A stretch of 64,000 nt of DNA from positions 34,991,226-35,055,225 of the forward strand of contig CM054153.1 in assembly GCA_028751875.1 (NCBI GenBank), read 5' to 3'. Below are positions 10,844 through 20,544 of the stretch, piece after piece (within the stretch, counting starts at the first letter, position 1; each line of letters opens with the position of its first letter). Source of the stretch: Rapana venosa. Lineage: Eukaryota; Mollusca; Gastropoda; Neogastropoda; Muricidae. The translations under genes and the position numbers were made by a program. Below the pieces are notes generated by a model, which did not search any database, was not told the origin of the DNA, and worked only from the letters and a program-made list of their open reading frames with translations.

Positions 10844-13515
10844 TCTTTCTCTATCCATCAATAATATCAATCACAGATGTATGTTGCAGTGATGAGTGGC
10901 TTGACTGTATTCCTTGCTTTGAATGTCTTAGATAAAATCACTAGTGTGTATATTGAAGTTGAATGACAGAAATTGTAAAGTGCTTTGTTATAGATTGTGT
11001 GTGTGTTTTGTGTGATGTGTGTGGTGTGTGTGTGGGGGTGGTTTTTTTTGTGTGTGTGTGTGTGTGTTGTGTTGTGGGGGTGTGTGTGTGTGTTTTGTGT
11101 GTTGTGTGTGTGTTGTTGTGTGTGTGTGTGTGTGTGTGTGTGTTGTGTGTGTGGTGTGTGTGTGTGTGTGTTGTTCAGTCTGTTCCACATTTCAGACTGG
11201 TTTACTACAATCCTCTCAGCAGCTGGAATCGATGCTGGAAGTATGTAAAGGTTTTCTGTGATAAATAATGTTAATGCATCTCTCTCTCCTTTCTCCCTCT
11301 CCTCTCTCTTTCTCTCTCTCTCTCTCTCCCTTTCTCCGTTTTATTTCGCCGAGCACTGATTTGGTAAAAAAAAAAAGTTTGAGAGCAAGAAAGAACTGGT
11401 GTGCTACTTGTCACTGTTTTTAAATAATAATAATGTATGGAATCAAACAACAAACAGTTCTTCTTTTTTTGATCAACTCAATCCTCATTTTGAGGACCAA
11501 CATTTACAATATCCATGCAAATTATGACCAGCTGCATTTTTCTTGCTGATTTAGTTTAATGGTTTGTCATGCTTGTCGTATTTCAAATCCAGATGTATCA
11601 TTCGTACATTCTTTCATAGGAAATTACGGTCCTGTTGAGTTTATTTCACTTTGTATTGTATTGTTTATGTATGCATTATTAAATACTTCGTTCATTTCAT
11701 TCCATGGATTTTCTTTCCTTTCCCATTTCCCAGACGTGGATGGTGTAGACCAGTGGAATCTCTTGCGGTACGGCGCTCAAAGTCCAAGGCAGACCTTCAT
11801 CTACAACATCCATGGAGACAATGCAGCCATCAGGTGAGATCCCTGTTTTACACCACGCCTTGTCCTGCACGTCCTGCTGGAATATCTAAACCTTTTTATT
11901 AATAATAAAGACAAACACTGAAGCTGTTACTGTTTTCTATCATCGACTGCAGGCAGTGTACACGATGTTGGCCGTTTCTGTATCAGAACAAACACCCATG
12001 TGCGTACTATTTTGCTCGTTTATTCTCTCAATTACTGATCACCACCATCTCTGATGAGTTTTGAAGGAATCTTTGTTTTGTATGGTGTTTCTTGACTTTT
12101 CAGATAGCTGAGATTGCCTTGTAGTGGACAGCATGCCGCTCTCTGTCTCAGTAACTAATCTACTGGAGATTTGAGTAGTCTTCCCTGGGTAAAAAGAGCC
12201 ACAACTTCATACCCCATACCTTTGTTTGCATGACCTGTTAGCATATCGTATTTGTTTCCCCTTCTAAAGAATTTTACCATGAACAACTCTCAAGTCGCCA
12301 TGCTTCCTTTTAAGTGTTGTGCTCCGTGATGTGTGTGTGTATGTGTGTGCGTGCGTGCGTGCGTGCGTGCGTGTGTGCGTGTGTGTGTGTGCGTGTGTGT
12401 GTGTGAAGGTTTTCATCAGTGTAACGCATGTTTCTTCATCATGACCTACAGCATCACCATTTTAGTGCAATGTTAACGCTCCTCCAAACCCAACACCTGC
12501 TCTCACACAGGGCTGGAAAGTACAAGCTGATTGAAGGCAACCCCAAAGCCTTCCAAGCTCGCAGGAGGAGAAGCGTGGACATCCTGGACCAGGACCTGGC
12601 TGTGCAAGGCTCTGCCCTCACCAGACACAAGAGAGAGGGGTCCATGGACAGGAGACCCCCTGAGAGTGATCAAGTCAAGGTGATGAAAGCTTTCTCTTCT
12701 CTCTCTGGACTGAAAAGGCTTGGGAAGATACGGCCAAAGGGACGGTGGACCATGGACACCATTCTGAAGGTGCTGGAGAGATACGGGCCTAAAGATATCA
12801 CAGTCCAGGGAGACTGCCATAAGTGTGAGCTGTACAATCTGAACGGTGAGTTGGCTGATTGTTTGCTGTAGAGCAGGACATAGAACGATAACAGAATACA
12901 TATGTACATACTGTCACAGGTATACATAGACAAATGATCTGACAATTCTTATTACCGACGTCTATGACTTCTGACAAGCCTAACTGATATTTGTAAAGAC
13001 CTGACGAACACTTTTACCCTATTGAAAGATCCTTGACAATCCTTACTGATATCTGTAAAGACTTGACGCACATTGTTATCGTATTAAGTGATGTATGACA
13101 ATCCTTAATGATATCTGTGAAGACCTGACGCACACTGTTACCCTATTTAAAGATTCTTGACAATCCCTACTAATATATGTAGAGACATGACGCACACTGT
13201 TATCGTATTAAAAGACGTATGACAATCCTTAATGATATCTGTGAAGACCTGGCGAACATTGTTAAGTATTGTATAACCTCTGACACTCCTTCCTGCTATG
13301 TGTAAAGACCTGACACACTTGCTATGTTGATGACAGCGGACCCCTCAGAGAAGAAGGACATCGCCAAGGAGAAGCCAGCTGTGGTGCTGTTCATGCACAC
13401 GCTGCTGGAACTCTACAAGGCGGAGGAGGTGGAACCTGTTCTGGCTTATCCCTTCAAGAAAGATGCTCGCTTCAAGGAACTGAACTACACCGACAACACT
13501 TGGTGTGAAACATGA
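492..13515 (+). CDS. ARSB: Arylsulfatase-B-like gene, left copy, 11 exons, 5' end outside window
   Basis: A formylglycine-dependent sulfatase of the ARSB/ARSI/ARSJ group, a family that hydrolyses sulfate esters of glycosaminoglycans in the lysosome or outside the cell. Eleven exons (492-595, 1225-1334, 3762-3844, 4993-5091, 5797-5863, 6321-6418, 7013-7155, 11179-11240, 11734-11833, 12511-12845, 13337-13515) total 1380 nt. All joins keep phase and the frame is open for 459 codons to TGA at 13513. Visible family motifs are GKWHLG (exon join 595/1225), the metal-binding SDNGG (join 6418/7013), a His in [12 protein letters not shown], and LFHISDW. The catalytic Cys exon lies upstream of base 1, judging from the minus-strand copy. 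A long basic insert in exon E13 replaces the usual C-terminal loop. Exon numbers E1-E14 follow the minus-strand copy. Substrate specificity cannot be read from sequence. Confidence 0.93.
980..1110. repeat. (GA)n-rich microsatellite in intron E4-E5
   Basis: Imperfect GAGAGA/GGAGA run. In the minus-strand copy the corresponding intron contains LINE remains beside its CT tracts. Confidence 0.9.
1225..1334 (+). CDS. Sulfatase exon E5 ([12 protein letters not shown]...)
   Basis: Acceptor TTTCACCAG, donor GAG|GTATTG. It completes GKWHLG, whose Lys and His are active-site residues in ARSB, and continues with [20 protein letters not shown], matching RGFDTYFGYL in known arylsulfatases. It ends in phase 1. 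A (GT)n tract starts about 20 nt after the donor. Confidence 0.93.
1357..1432. repeat. (GT)n microsatellite in intron E5-E6
   Basis: Nearly pure GT with a few GTT/GGG interruptions, starting just after the E5 donor. Confidence 0.95.
1785..1865. repeat. Dispersed repeat with TTTATATAGCAC core
   Basis: (AAT)n is followed by GGAATTTATATAGCAC, TATCTTGCAAA and ATCAAAGC. The same order recurs at 62683-62755 (GGAATTTATATAGCGC, AATCTTGTAAA, ATCAAAGC). A dispersed element common to the two sites; its class is unknown. Confidence 0.6.
2455..2635. repeat. (GA)n then (GT)n microsatellite
   Basis: GAGACAGAGA/GAGAGA with a short GCGCGC patch and a G run, followed by GTGTGT. The CT tracts at 43265-43460 and 51240-51440 are its inverted counterparts in the minus-strand copy. 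Confidence 0.9.
3762..3844 (+). CDS. Sulfatase exon E6 ([13 protein letters not shown]...)
   Basis: Acceptor GTGCTGTACAG, donor ACA|GTGAGT. It encodes [20 protein letters not shown] and PETDYTT, ending in phase 0. It replaces the Cys-rich loop of vertebrate ARSB (between the HERC and FTKRA blocks) with a shorter segment. The minus-strand copy at 42005-42089 is recognisable but carries indels. Confidence 0.88.
4164..4957 (+). repeat. 22-bp minisatellite, about 36 copies
   Basis: Tandem array of CAGGCACCAGACTGACAAAC plus TA or CA. Variants are spread through the array (GAGAAA for GACAAA, GTACC for GCACC, ATTCAC). It lies in intron E6-E7, ending about 35 nt before exon E7. No unique spacers, so not CRISPR. 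A shorter inverted array occurs at about 41590-41815. Confidence 0.95.
4993..5091 (+). CDS. Sulfatase exon E7 ([10 protein letters not shown]...APHWPLQ)
   Basis: Acceptor TTGATTGCAG, donor CAG|GTGACT; 99 nt, phase 0 on both sides. [13 protein letters not shown] aligns with FTKRAIALI of [19 protein letters not shown] carries the position of the active-site His in LALQSVHEPLQ. The exon follows the 22-bp minisatellite directly. No counterpart was found in the minus-strand copy. Confidence 0.92.
5375..5560. repeat. (GT)n microsatellite in intron E7-E8
   Basis: Long imperfect GT run with TTTTGT and CTGTGT interruptions. Confidence 0.95.
5797..5863 (+). CDS. Sulfatase exon E8 ([15 protein letters not shown]...)
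   Basis: Acceptor CATTGCAG, donor TTGA|GTAAGG; 67 nt, ends phase 1. It encodes [19 protein letters not shown] and IYL, equivalent to the PEEY...NRHHYAG block. The minus-strand copy (36264-36330) differs at one synonymous Arg codon (CGG/AGG). Confidence 0.92.
5985..6105. repeat. (CT)n-(TA)n-(GT)n compound microsatellite in intron E8-E9
   Basis: Short CTCTCT, then about 80 nt of TA, then about 26 nt of GT. Confidence 0.95.
6321..6418 (+). CDS. Sulfatase exon E9 ([16 protein letters not shown]...FQSD)
   Basis: Acceptor CCTATGCAG, donor GAC|GTGAGT; 98 nt, ends phase 0. [25 protein letters not shown] and LIVFQSD match the SLMDEAVGNVTAALK...FIFSTD block. The final Asp begins the metal-binding DNGG. 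One difference from the minus-strand copy changes GCA to ACA (Ala to Thr). Confidence 0.94.
7013..7155 (+). CDS. Sulfatase exon E10 ([16 protein letters not shown]...)
   Basis: Acceptor GTGACAG, donor CATGA|GTGAGT; 143 nt, ends phase 2. It begins NGGDTHF (completing DNGG) and continues NDPLRE, then [32 protein letters not shown]. The family expects a (K/W)-x-LWEGGV-like motif here. The minus copy has RKTTLYEGGVKVP while this copy reads [14 protein letters not shown], apparently a short stretch in a shifted frame between small A-run indels (net +3 nt). Confidence 0.9.
7542..7550 (+). repeat. 5' target-site duplication of the LINE
   Basis: AAATCACTG here is repeated at 10738-10746. The minus-strand gene copy has the unoccupied site with one AAATCACTG (about 34650) followed directly by its microsatellite. 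Confidence 0.85.
7551..10737 (+). mobile_element. APE-type non-LTR retrotransposon (LINE), 5'-truncated, decayed
   Basis: Endonuclease at about 7551-8270: starts [40 protein letters not shown]; the GDFNAR motif is broken by a 1-nt deletion near 7960. A linker follows (8340-8620). Reverse transcriptase spans about 8685-10190: [28 protein letters not shown] followed by a stop, [29 protein letters not shown]. The C-terminal part includes [18 protein letters not shown] and a CCHH finger, CPYC...HLRTH (10600-10665). It is spread over several frames, so inactive. It begins inside the endonuclease and ends with GAAGAAGAAGAAAAA. A 9-bp duplication (7542-7550 / 10738-10746) flanks it. It lies in the sense orientation in intron E10-E11. 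Clade not assigned. Confidence 0.92.
10466..10699 (+). pseudogene. LINE ORF2 C-terminus with CCHH finger
   Basis: The best preserved frame of the element, ending at TAA 10697-10699. A basic, Ala-rich helix region ([18 protein letters not shown]) precedes CPYCPRTF and HLRTH. C-terminal fingers of this kind are common in LINE RT proteins; a nucleic-acid-binding role is an inference. Confidence 0.75.
10738..10852. repeat. 3' target-site duplication plus (CT)n tract
   Basis: AAATCACTG (10738-10746) then about 100 nt of CT. In the empty site of the minus-strand copy the same duplicated word is followed by its complement tract (34590-34645), so the CT tract predates the LINE. Confidence 0.85.
10996..11172. 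repeat. (GT)n microsatellite before exon E11
   Basis: Imperfect GT run ending a few bases before the E11 acceptor, with the same position in the minus copy (34245-34370, CA). Confidence 0.95.
11179..11240 (+). CDS. Sulfatase exon E11 ([12 protein letters not shown]...)
   Basis: Acceptor TTGTTCAG after a long (GT)n tract, donor GGAA|GTATGT. Joined to E10 it reads [23 protein letters not shown], matching ELIHISDWLPTLVKLA in ARSB. 62 nt, ends phase 1. The minus copy encodes the same residues with five synonymous differences. Confidence 0.94.
11279..11335. repeat. (CT)n in intron E11-E12
   Basis: CT run 40 nt after the E11 donor. In the minus copy a LINE 3' end is inserted at this tract. Confidence 0.9.
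11734..11833 (+). CDS. Sulfatase exon E12 ([13 protein letters not shown]...)
   Basis: Acceptor TTTCCCAG, donor ATCAG|GTGAGA; 100 nt, ends phase 2. It encodes [33 protein letters not shown], equivalent to LDGFNVW...SPR...HNIDP...AAIR of ARSB. The minus copy (32184-32277) has several one-base gaps relative to this exon. Confidence 0.94.
12327..12405. repeat. (GT)n / (GC GT)n microsatellite in intron E12-E13
   Basis: GTGTGT with a GCGTGCGT block. Inverted counterpart at 31624-31712. Confidence 0.9.
12511..12845 (+). CDS. Sulfatase exon E13 with basic insert and furin-like sites
   Basis: Acceptor CTCACACAG, donor AACG|GTGAGT; 335 nt, the largest exon. It starts [16 protein letters not shown] (compare HGNWKLLTGYPG) and ends [10 protein letters not shown], the equivalent of LFDIDRDP. 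Between these lie about 85 residues with no counterpart in vertebrate ARSB as I know it. They are rich in Arg and Lys and include RRRR followed by S (12560-12571) and RHKR followed by E (12623-12634), both fitting the furin consensus. The minus copy keeps the region, with indels. Confidence 0.9.
12990..13330 (+). repeat. Diverged tandem repeat, about 60 nt unit, intron E13-E14
   Basis: Repeated words GACAATCCTTA, TGATATCTGTAAAGACCTGACG, CACACTGTTA and CGTATTAA recur four to five times with drift, ending at the E14 acceptor. The minus-strand intron (30910-31190) appears to lack most of the copies. Confidence 0.7.
13337..13515 (+). CDS. Sulfatase terminal exon E14
   Basis: Acceptor GATGACAG; 179 nt to TGA at 13513-13515. 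Joined to E13 it reads [15 protein letters not shown], aligning with DRDPEERHDLS of [23 protein letters not shown] then resembles the C-terminal helix before the V-P-x-YP segment. It ends [10 protein letters not shown]. The minus copy is recognisable at 30722-30892, with expanded homopolymers. Confidence 0.93.
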
Positions 13516-14397
13516 TCAGGTGAACCCCTACATGATGACACAGAGGAGATGACGACAGCAACGGAATGTTGAGCTCAAACTGAATTATATTAGTTCATGC
13601 TTGCTGGGTTTTTTAAAAAATTTTTCCTGATAAATTGTGGAATGTTTTGCAAGAGCATTGCTTAGATTATTTCGCAGGAACGTAAGATAGCACAGATACA
13701 AAGATGGCAATACATATACATGTCTGGACTAGAAAGTATATTTTATCAGTAAGCATACATTATTACAATGGAAAATATACATTATTGTATATCCACTGGT
13801 ACAGTGACACCCCTTCCTATAGACAGACAGACTGAGAGATTGATAAAAATTGCTTTAACTTTCAGGCAAAACGTGTAATTACATAACAGATAATACTTTG
13901 TGAGAAAGAATTTTTGAACTTAGAGTTATATGTCTTGTTATGATGCATTATTTGTTATGTATCTCCTTACCGTACCGCAACACCTTTCAAAACTTCCTTT
14001 ATGAGTAATATACATGTATGAATATTTCATCTTTGTGTTTCAAATTTTGAATCTAATGTAATACAAACAATGTAAAAAAATCATATTCCCACCTTCTTGT
14101 GCCATAATGCTTCTTTATTTTTTGTTGCAAATTAAAATCTGCAGATTATGGAAATGTGTGTATTGTGATTTGGTGTGAATGTGGTATGGATGGAAAGAGC
14201 AAGAAAAGAGAAAGCCTCACTAAAAGATACACACACGCACACACAAGTTCTTTCTGTCTCTATGTCTGTCCATTCATCTGTCTGTCTGTCTGTCTGTCTG
14301 TCACTATCTCTCTATCTATCTCGGAATGAAAAAAGTTACCATTTGCGTATTCTTTTCCCTCAATAAAACTTGTTCATTCATTCATTCAGTTAATCAT
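13516..14397 (+). other. 3' UTR and downstream region of the left sulfatase
   Basis: No further coding signal. AATAAA at 14362-14367 is a possible poly(A) signal. Similarity to the minus copy persists only for about 60 nt after the stop (ACATGATGACACAGAGGAG) and then ends. (CTGT)n at 14277-14302. Confidence 0.5.
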
Positions 14398-15990
<1,593 letters not shown>

Positions 15991-16189
15991 AGCTGTCAAG
16001 CTGTCAAGACGTGTCCAAGGAGCTCTCCAATGAAGCTGGTTTTTCCCGAAGATTTCAAGGATTTTTGATACAACAAAGGTGCAGTTGAGTGTGTGTCTGG
16101 ATTTGTGAACAGAAAAGTGCAAATGGTCTAACACAACATTGATGAAAATATGAGATATTAACCATATTCGTAAAGTTTTCTTTATTTTC

Positions 16190-16700
16190 TTTACTTTCAA
16201 GTGAATGGTAGGCCAACATTTAAAGGGCCAACGCCAAGAACGATGTAACCGTTCAATGGACTCCCCGTAACCCAGAGCCGCCACGGCGGTCTGAAGAGGA
16301 AGTGTCTTATGTCAGGATGGGGGGACCAGATGGCTAAACTGTGTTCCGTGCTTACAAGCTGAAGTGCCCCTTTTGTGTGAGATTGTGTTTCTGTGTTGTC
16401 TATCCTCGCCCAAACACAGGTCAGTGATGCAACCAGTTTTTTAGGCCTATTTATAACACTGAAGAATGTGGGGCTCGCTATGCGAATGTGATGGCCATTA
16501 AAATGGCACACAGCAGATGACATTGATCTTCATCTTATTACTGTTTGCGACTTTGTTTTCTTCATTTTATTGTCTCGCGGGTTGTTTTTGTTGTTGTTCT
16601 TGTTTTAGTTTTTTTTTCTCTTAGTCTCCTTCTTCCCCTAAGTTAACTATGACAAAAATAAAAAAGTGATACTCCAAAGATGGGACCCACAACTCGATCT
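16190..16700 (+). other. Sequence preceding LINE ORF1, possible 5' UTR
   Basis: GC-balanced segment beginning near GTGAATGGTAGGCCAAC, without coding frame. It lies directly before the ORF1 below and may be its 5' UTR. No independent support. Confidence 0.3.
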
Positions 16701-18901
16701 ATGAATTCCCAACGCCTGTGCAAGGAGACAATACAGTTCACCAAAGACTCCTGCCAGATAACTTTTGAGGCTATACATGGCAACTTGCCTTATGGCGATT
16801 TGTATTATATGAAAGGTACTGTATGCAATACCAGCCTAGAAATATTACCGCAACAATAAAAGAATTTGAAAACAACAACAACAACAGTTTTAACTCTACA
16901 TTTGTCAAGTGAACTTTGGAGAACAGTCATTCAGGTCTATTCTAGTGAAGGCAAACTCCTGACAATTCATGTGTACCACTCCACTGGCACAATACATGTG
17001 CAAGGAAACGTGTGCCAGGAGTGGGTGGAGAAGGAGTTCGAAACATTAAAACTTATAGTAACCGAGCTGGCAGCACAAAGTGTCACCGCAGCAACTGCGA
17101 CTGACGCTCTTTATTCCGCAGCGTCATCGGACCGTCACGCTCTACTGGCCATACATTCGGACCGTCGCGCACTACTGGCCAGAGGGGGTGACAACCCTTG
17201 ACGACCAACCGTGTCAGCCAGCCCAACAACGGGCAGTGATGCCCCATCTCCTCCCTCTCCTTCACTTGCCACCCCTCCCTTTTCCACTTCATCCCACTCC
17301 ATACCCCCTGCACCCCCCAGGTCTTCACTCCCTGTTCCCGAGGGCAACCCTCTACCCTACCAGCGAATGTGACCATTACCTCCCACCCTCCCTCCAACCT
17401 CTCACTATTCCCAACCACCCCCTTCAACCAGTGCCTTTCCCCAGGGGAAGAAAACGTAACACTGCACTCTCCCCTCCCACCCCTTCCTTCTTCAGCAGAC
17501 CAAGGTACTACTCAGCCTCTCCTCCCCTCCCCCTCTGTTCCCCCATGTGATCATCAATCTCACCCCCCTCCCACTCCCATCTCCAACCAACCCACTCTCC
17601 ACTCCAAACTCCCTAAAAACCCCAAAGACATCACAATGCCTCACATGCAATAACCCACACTCTTCTTCAACTGACAAACGTAGCAACGATAACGATGCTC
17701 CCAAACAACTCCTGCGGGCCAATCTCACTATCTCCAACATGCATAAAGAAATCAACACACTCAAAACTCAAATATCACAAATATCCCAACAGACAAAACT
17801 CAAACACCGAACCATCTTTTGACTCTGAAATAAGAACAAAAACTCCATAAAGAAAGGGAAAGAGACGCATCACAACAACAAACCGAACTCCAAAACAGCC
17901 AAAAAACCCATCACATCAATTGAAAGAAATCTGCTCAAAACTACAGTCATTCAAAGACAGTCAACACAACATCAACAATACTCCCAAGAAACAGATACAA
18001 ACACTCAGCACAACAGACACACACATCACTCCACAGTCAGACTGACACCGACACTGAAACCACTCACAGAACAACACACACAAGTGGAATACAATATCAA
18101 CACATCCAACAGATACGCTCTTTTACCGACAGAACCTTGACTGACACTTCCTCACACTCTGTACACACCATCACAAACAAACAAACGAGAACAATTCCCC
18201 AAACTTCACACAAACACACAAGCAAACAGCCTCTCCTCACAAACACATTGCATCATACACATCCACACTCCTTCCGTCCTCACCAAAACACACACTCCAT
18301 TTCCCATTCACAAATCCACCAGGAGAGCACCCCCTTTCCAGTCCCCTAAATGTCCTCCAACAAAAATCTGTCCCAGGCGAGTGTGACACCCTGTTGATAG
18401 GTGACTCAGCGCTGAAGGGTGTGGACGAGAAAAAGATGTCAGTTGGCGGCCCGGGCTAGTCTGCAACCTTTTCTGTACCAGGCCTGACAGTACAACACCT
18501 GTGTCAGTGGCTGGCAACAAGCTGTCCCTCTCCACACCATTCAGGCGTCAACTTTCACGGGGGCATCAACAGCTGTAAAGCACAATAGCAGAGTGGACCA
18601 AACTGATCCACCTGCTAACAAAAGTCTTCCCCATGCCCACTCTACAAGGCCTCCTCCATCCTCCCCCCCTTCGGCGACATCCCTTTCTGACAGGGCTTCA
18701 AAGTCGACGGCTTCTCTTAGGGAATCCTGCAGGCAAGAGGGGGTTGTGTTTATTGACAACACCCCCTCCTTCATCACCAGGGCTGGAGAACCTAAAAGTC
18801 TCTGTACCAAGATGCTCTACATCCCAGCCCCCAGGGTAACAGAACGCTTGCCCTCAACATTCGTTTCCCTGGAAACCGTCCAACCATGCCGCCAGTCATG
18901 A
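16701..18901 (+). pseudogene. LINE ORF1 with SGNH/GDSL-esterase-like domain, decayed
   Basis: Starts MNSQRLCKETIQFTKDSC (16701, stop at 16857), then in another frame LTIHVYHSTGTIHVQGN and EWVEKEFETLKLIV (16905-17067), an ORF1 N-terminal motif of some animal LINEs. A Pro-rich linker follows (17200-17650), then a short heptad-like helix (17700-17800, NMHKEINTLKTQISQISQQ) and a Gln/Thr-rich stretch. An SGNH core at 18390-18580 shows TLLIGDSALKGVDEKKM, FSVPGLTVQHL and FHGGINSC (blocks GDS and HxGxN). The tail at 18727-18835 reads QEGVVFIDNTPSFITR. Esterase-like domains in ORF1 are known from CR1/L2-type LINEs. Multiple frameshifts and stops; enzymatic activity is not expected. Confidence 0.72.
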
Positions 18902-20540
18902 AGCCCGAGACTAACCACCTACCGTATACAGACCGCTGCGAAAGGTGTGAGACGTACACAACCTGCTGCCTACAACAAAAAGACGACACCCCCACCCCAC
19001 CTTGTGACCAATGACAATACAACACTATTCCATGACACACACTTTCCCCCCTCCCAGCCCAGAAACCCCCAATGTCCAGAAGTCGCCAGTGTGTTAGGGA
19101 GACATCAGCACTCCCTCTCCAACACACAACCACTAGTCAATGTGCTTTCTGAGCTACTTAGATATTTGACAAAATAATGTAGGGTGCATTGTCTGTGATG
19201 CAGGGCCCGTGTACATTGTGTGATGAAAGTGTGTGCATGAACATGTGGTGTGTTTTATTTAAATCTTTATTTTATTTTTTTTTATTTATTCTTTCATATC
19301 GAGGACAATGGGAATAAGCACTCATGTGGTTGTTGTGTTTTCACATAAAGTTTCCGTGTATGGACGTTTTGTGATTTTTGTATCTTTCCCGAAGGGCGCC
19401 GCGGTGACCTGCTCTTTCGAAAGCGAAACAGGACTTGACATGTGCACAAGATGTTCTGCCAGTGTTGGCACACAGGCCTCGATTTTAGTATAAATCCGAA
19501 GGACTTGTGTGGGTATATGAGTGAATAAAAGAGTGTTGTATGGTGCACGCGTGCGCTTTGCGTGCGTGCACATGTACTTTCTGCAAGTGTGTGTGTGGTG
19601 TGTGTGTGGTGTGTGTGTTGTGTGTGTGGGTTTTGGTGTGGGGCCTTTCTCCCTTTGCATCCAAACAAAAGGTATATTGATCACAAGAATTATAAATGAT
19701 TGCTTCAATTCTTCCCCAACAATTTCCCCTCTCCCTCTCTCAAAACTTTTTTCACCTCTCCTTTTTTCCTTCTTTTTTCTTCTTTCTTTTTCCCATTTAA
19801 ATTAAATGAGGGTTTGAAAATGTCGTGCTGCTAGTGTGGTTTAAATCCTGCCTGACTGAAGCAATTGACTTTTGTGACAACAGCTATATTGCGGATTATA
19901 AAGCAGTCTGCTTGACTTTTACAATTGACTTTTGCGACTGCAGCTAATTGCGGGTTTATACAAGCAGTCTGCTTGATTGAAACAATTGACTGTTGTGATT
20001 AGCACTATATTGCTACACCAGAGACTCTAGCATCAGAACAGTTGTTTTAGAGACAAATTTTGCTATTGATTTTCCAAGAAATTATTACTTTATTTTGTAT
20101 CTACTGCTTGTGACTGTATCTTCCTTGTTTTAGACTTTATATGAATATGTGTATTGTGTAATGATAGTTATTGATTTAGAAAAAAAAGAAGTTTTGTAGT
20201 ATTTCTTTATCAAAATATTCTACACTTTAATGTACGTGTGTATACTTTGATCCCATTAGTGTATGAAATATAAAGGGACTGGATTTATATACTGTGTTGA
20301 TATAACAGATCGATTTTTGCAGATCCAGAGCACTTTTGAAATTGACTTTTAGTATTATTTCGTTTTTATTGGATGTTCCTTCATTTCATTTTATATTCTC
20401 CTTTTTGGGATTATTAAAATAGAAAACTACTAAACGGGTCTTCTATTTTGATAGTTTACTTAAACGTCCCACAACAAGAAAATATATACATAAATTATCC
20501 AATAAATCCTGACAATATTTATGTCTCTAAATTCAGACAA
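18902..20540. other. Mixed repetitive DNA between LINE parts
   Basis: No coding frame recognised. A (GT)n block lies at 19580-19632. A diverged tandem repeat at 19855-20010 has about 2.5 copies of a unit near 60 nt (CAATTGACTTTTG, AGCTATATTGCGG, AAGCAGTCTGCTTGA). The segment at 19295-19330 (GAGGACAATGGGAATAAGCA) resembles words at 61495 and 62050 near the right end. Confidence 0.5.
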
Positions 20541-20544
20541 GTGG

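Noticed and set aside
17080..17650. Pro-rich protein of 156 codons as a separate gene
   Set aside because: It lies between two ORF1 domains of a decayed LINE and is best read as its linker.
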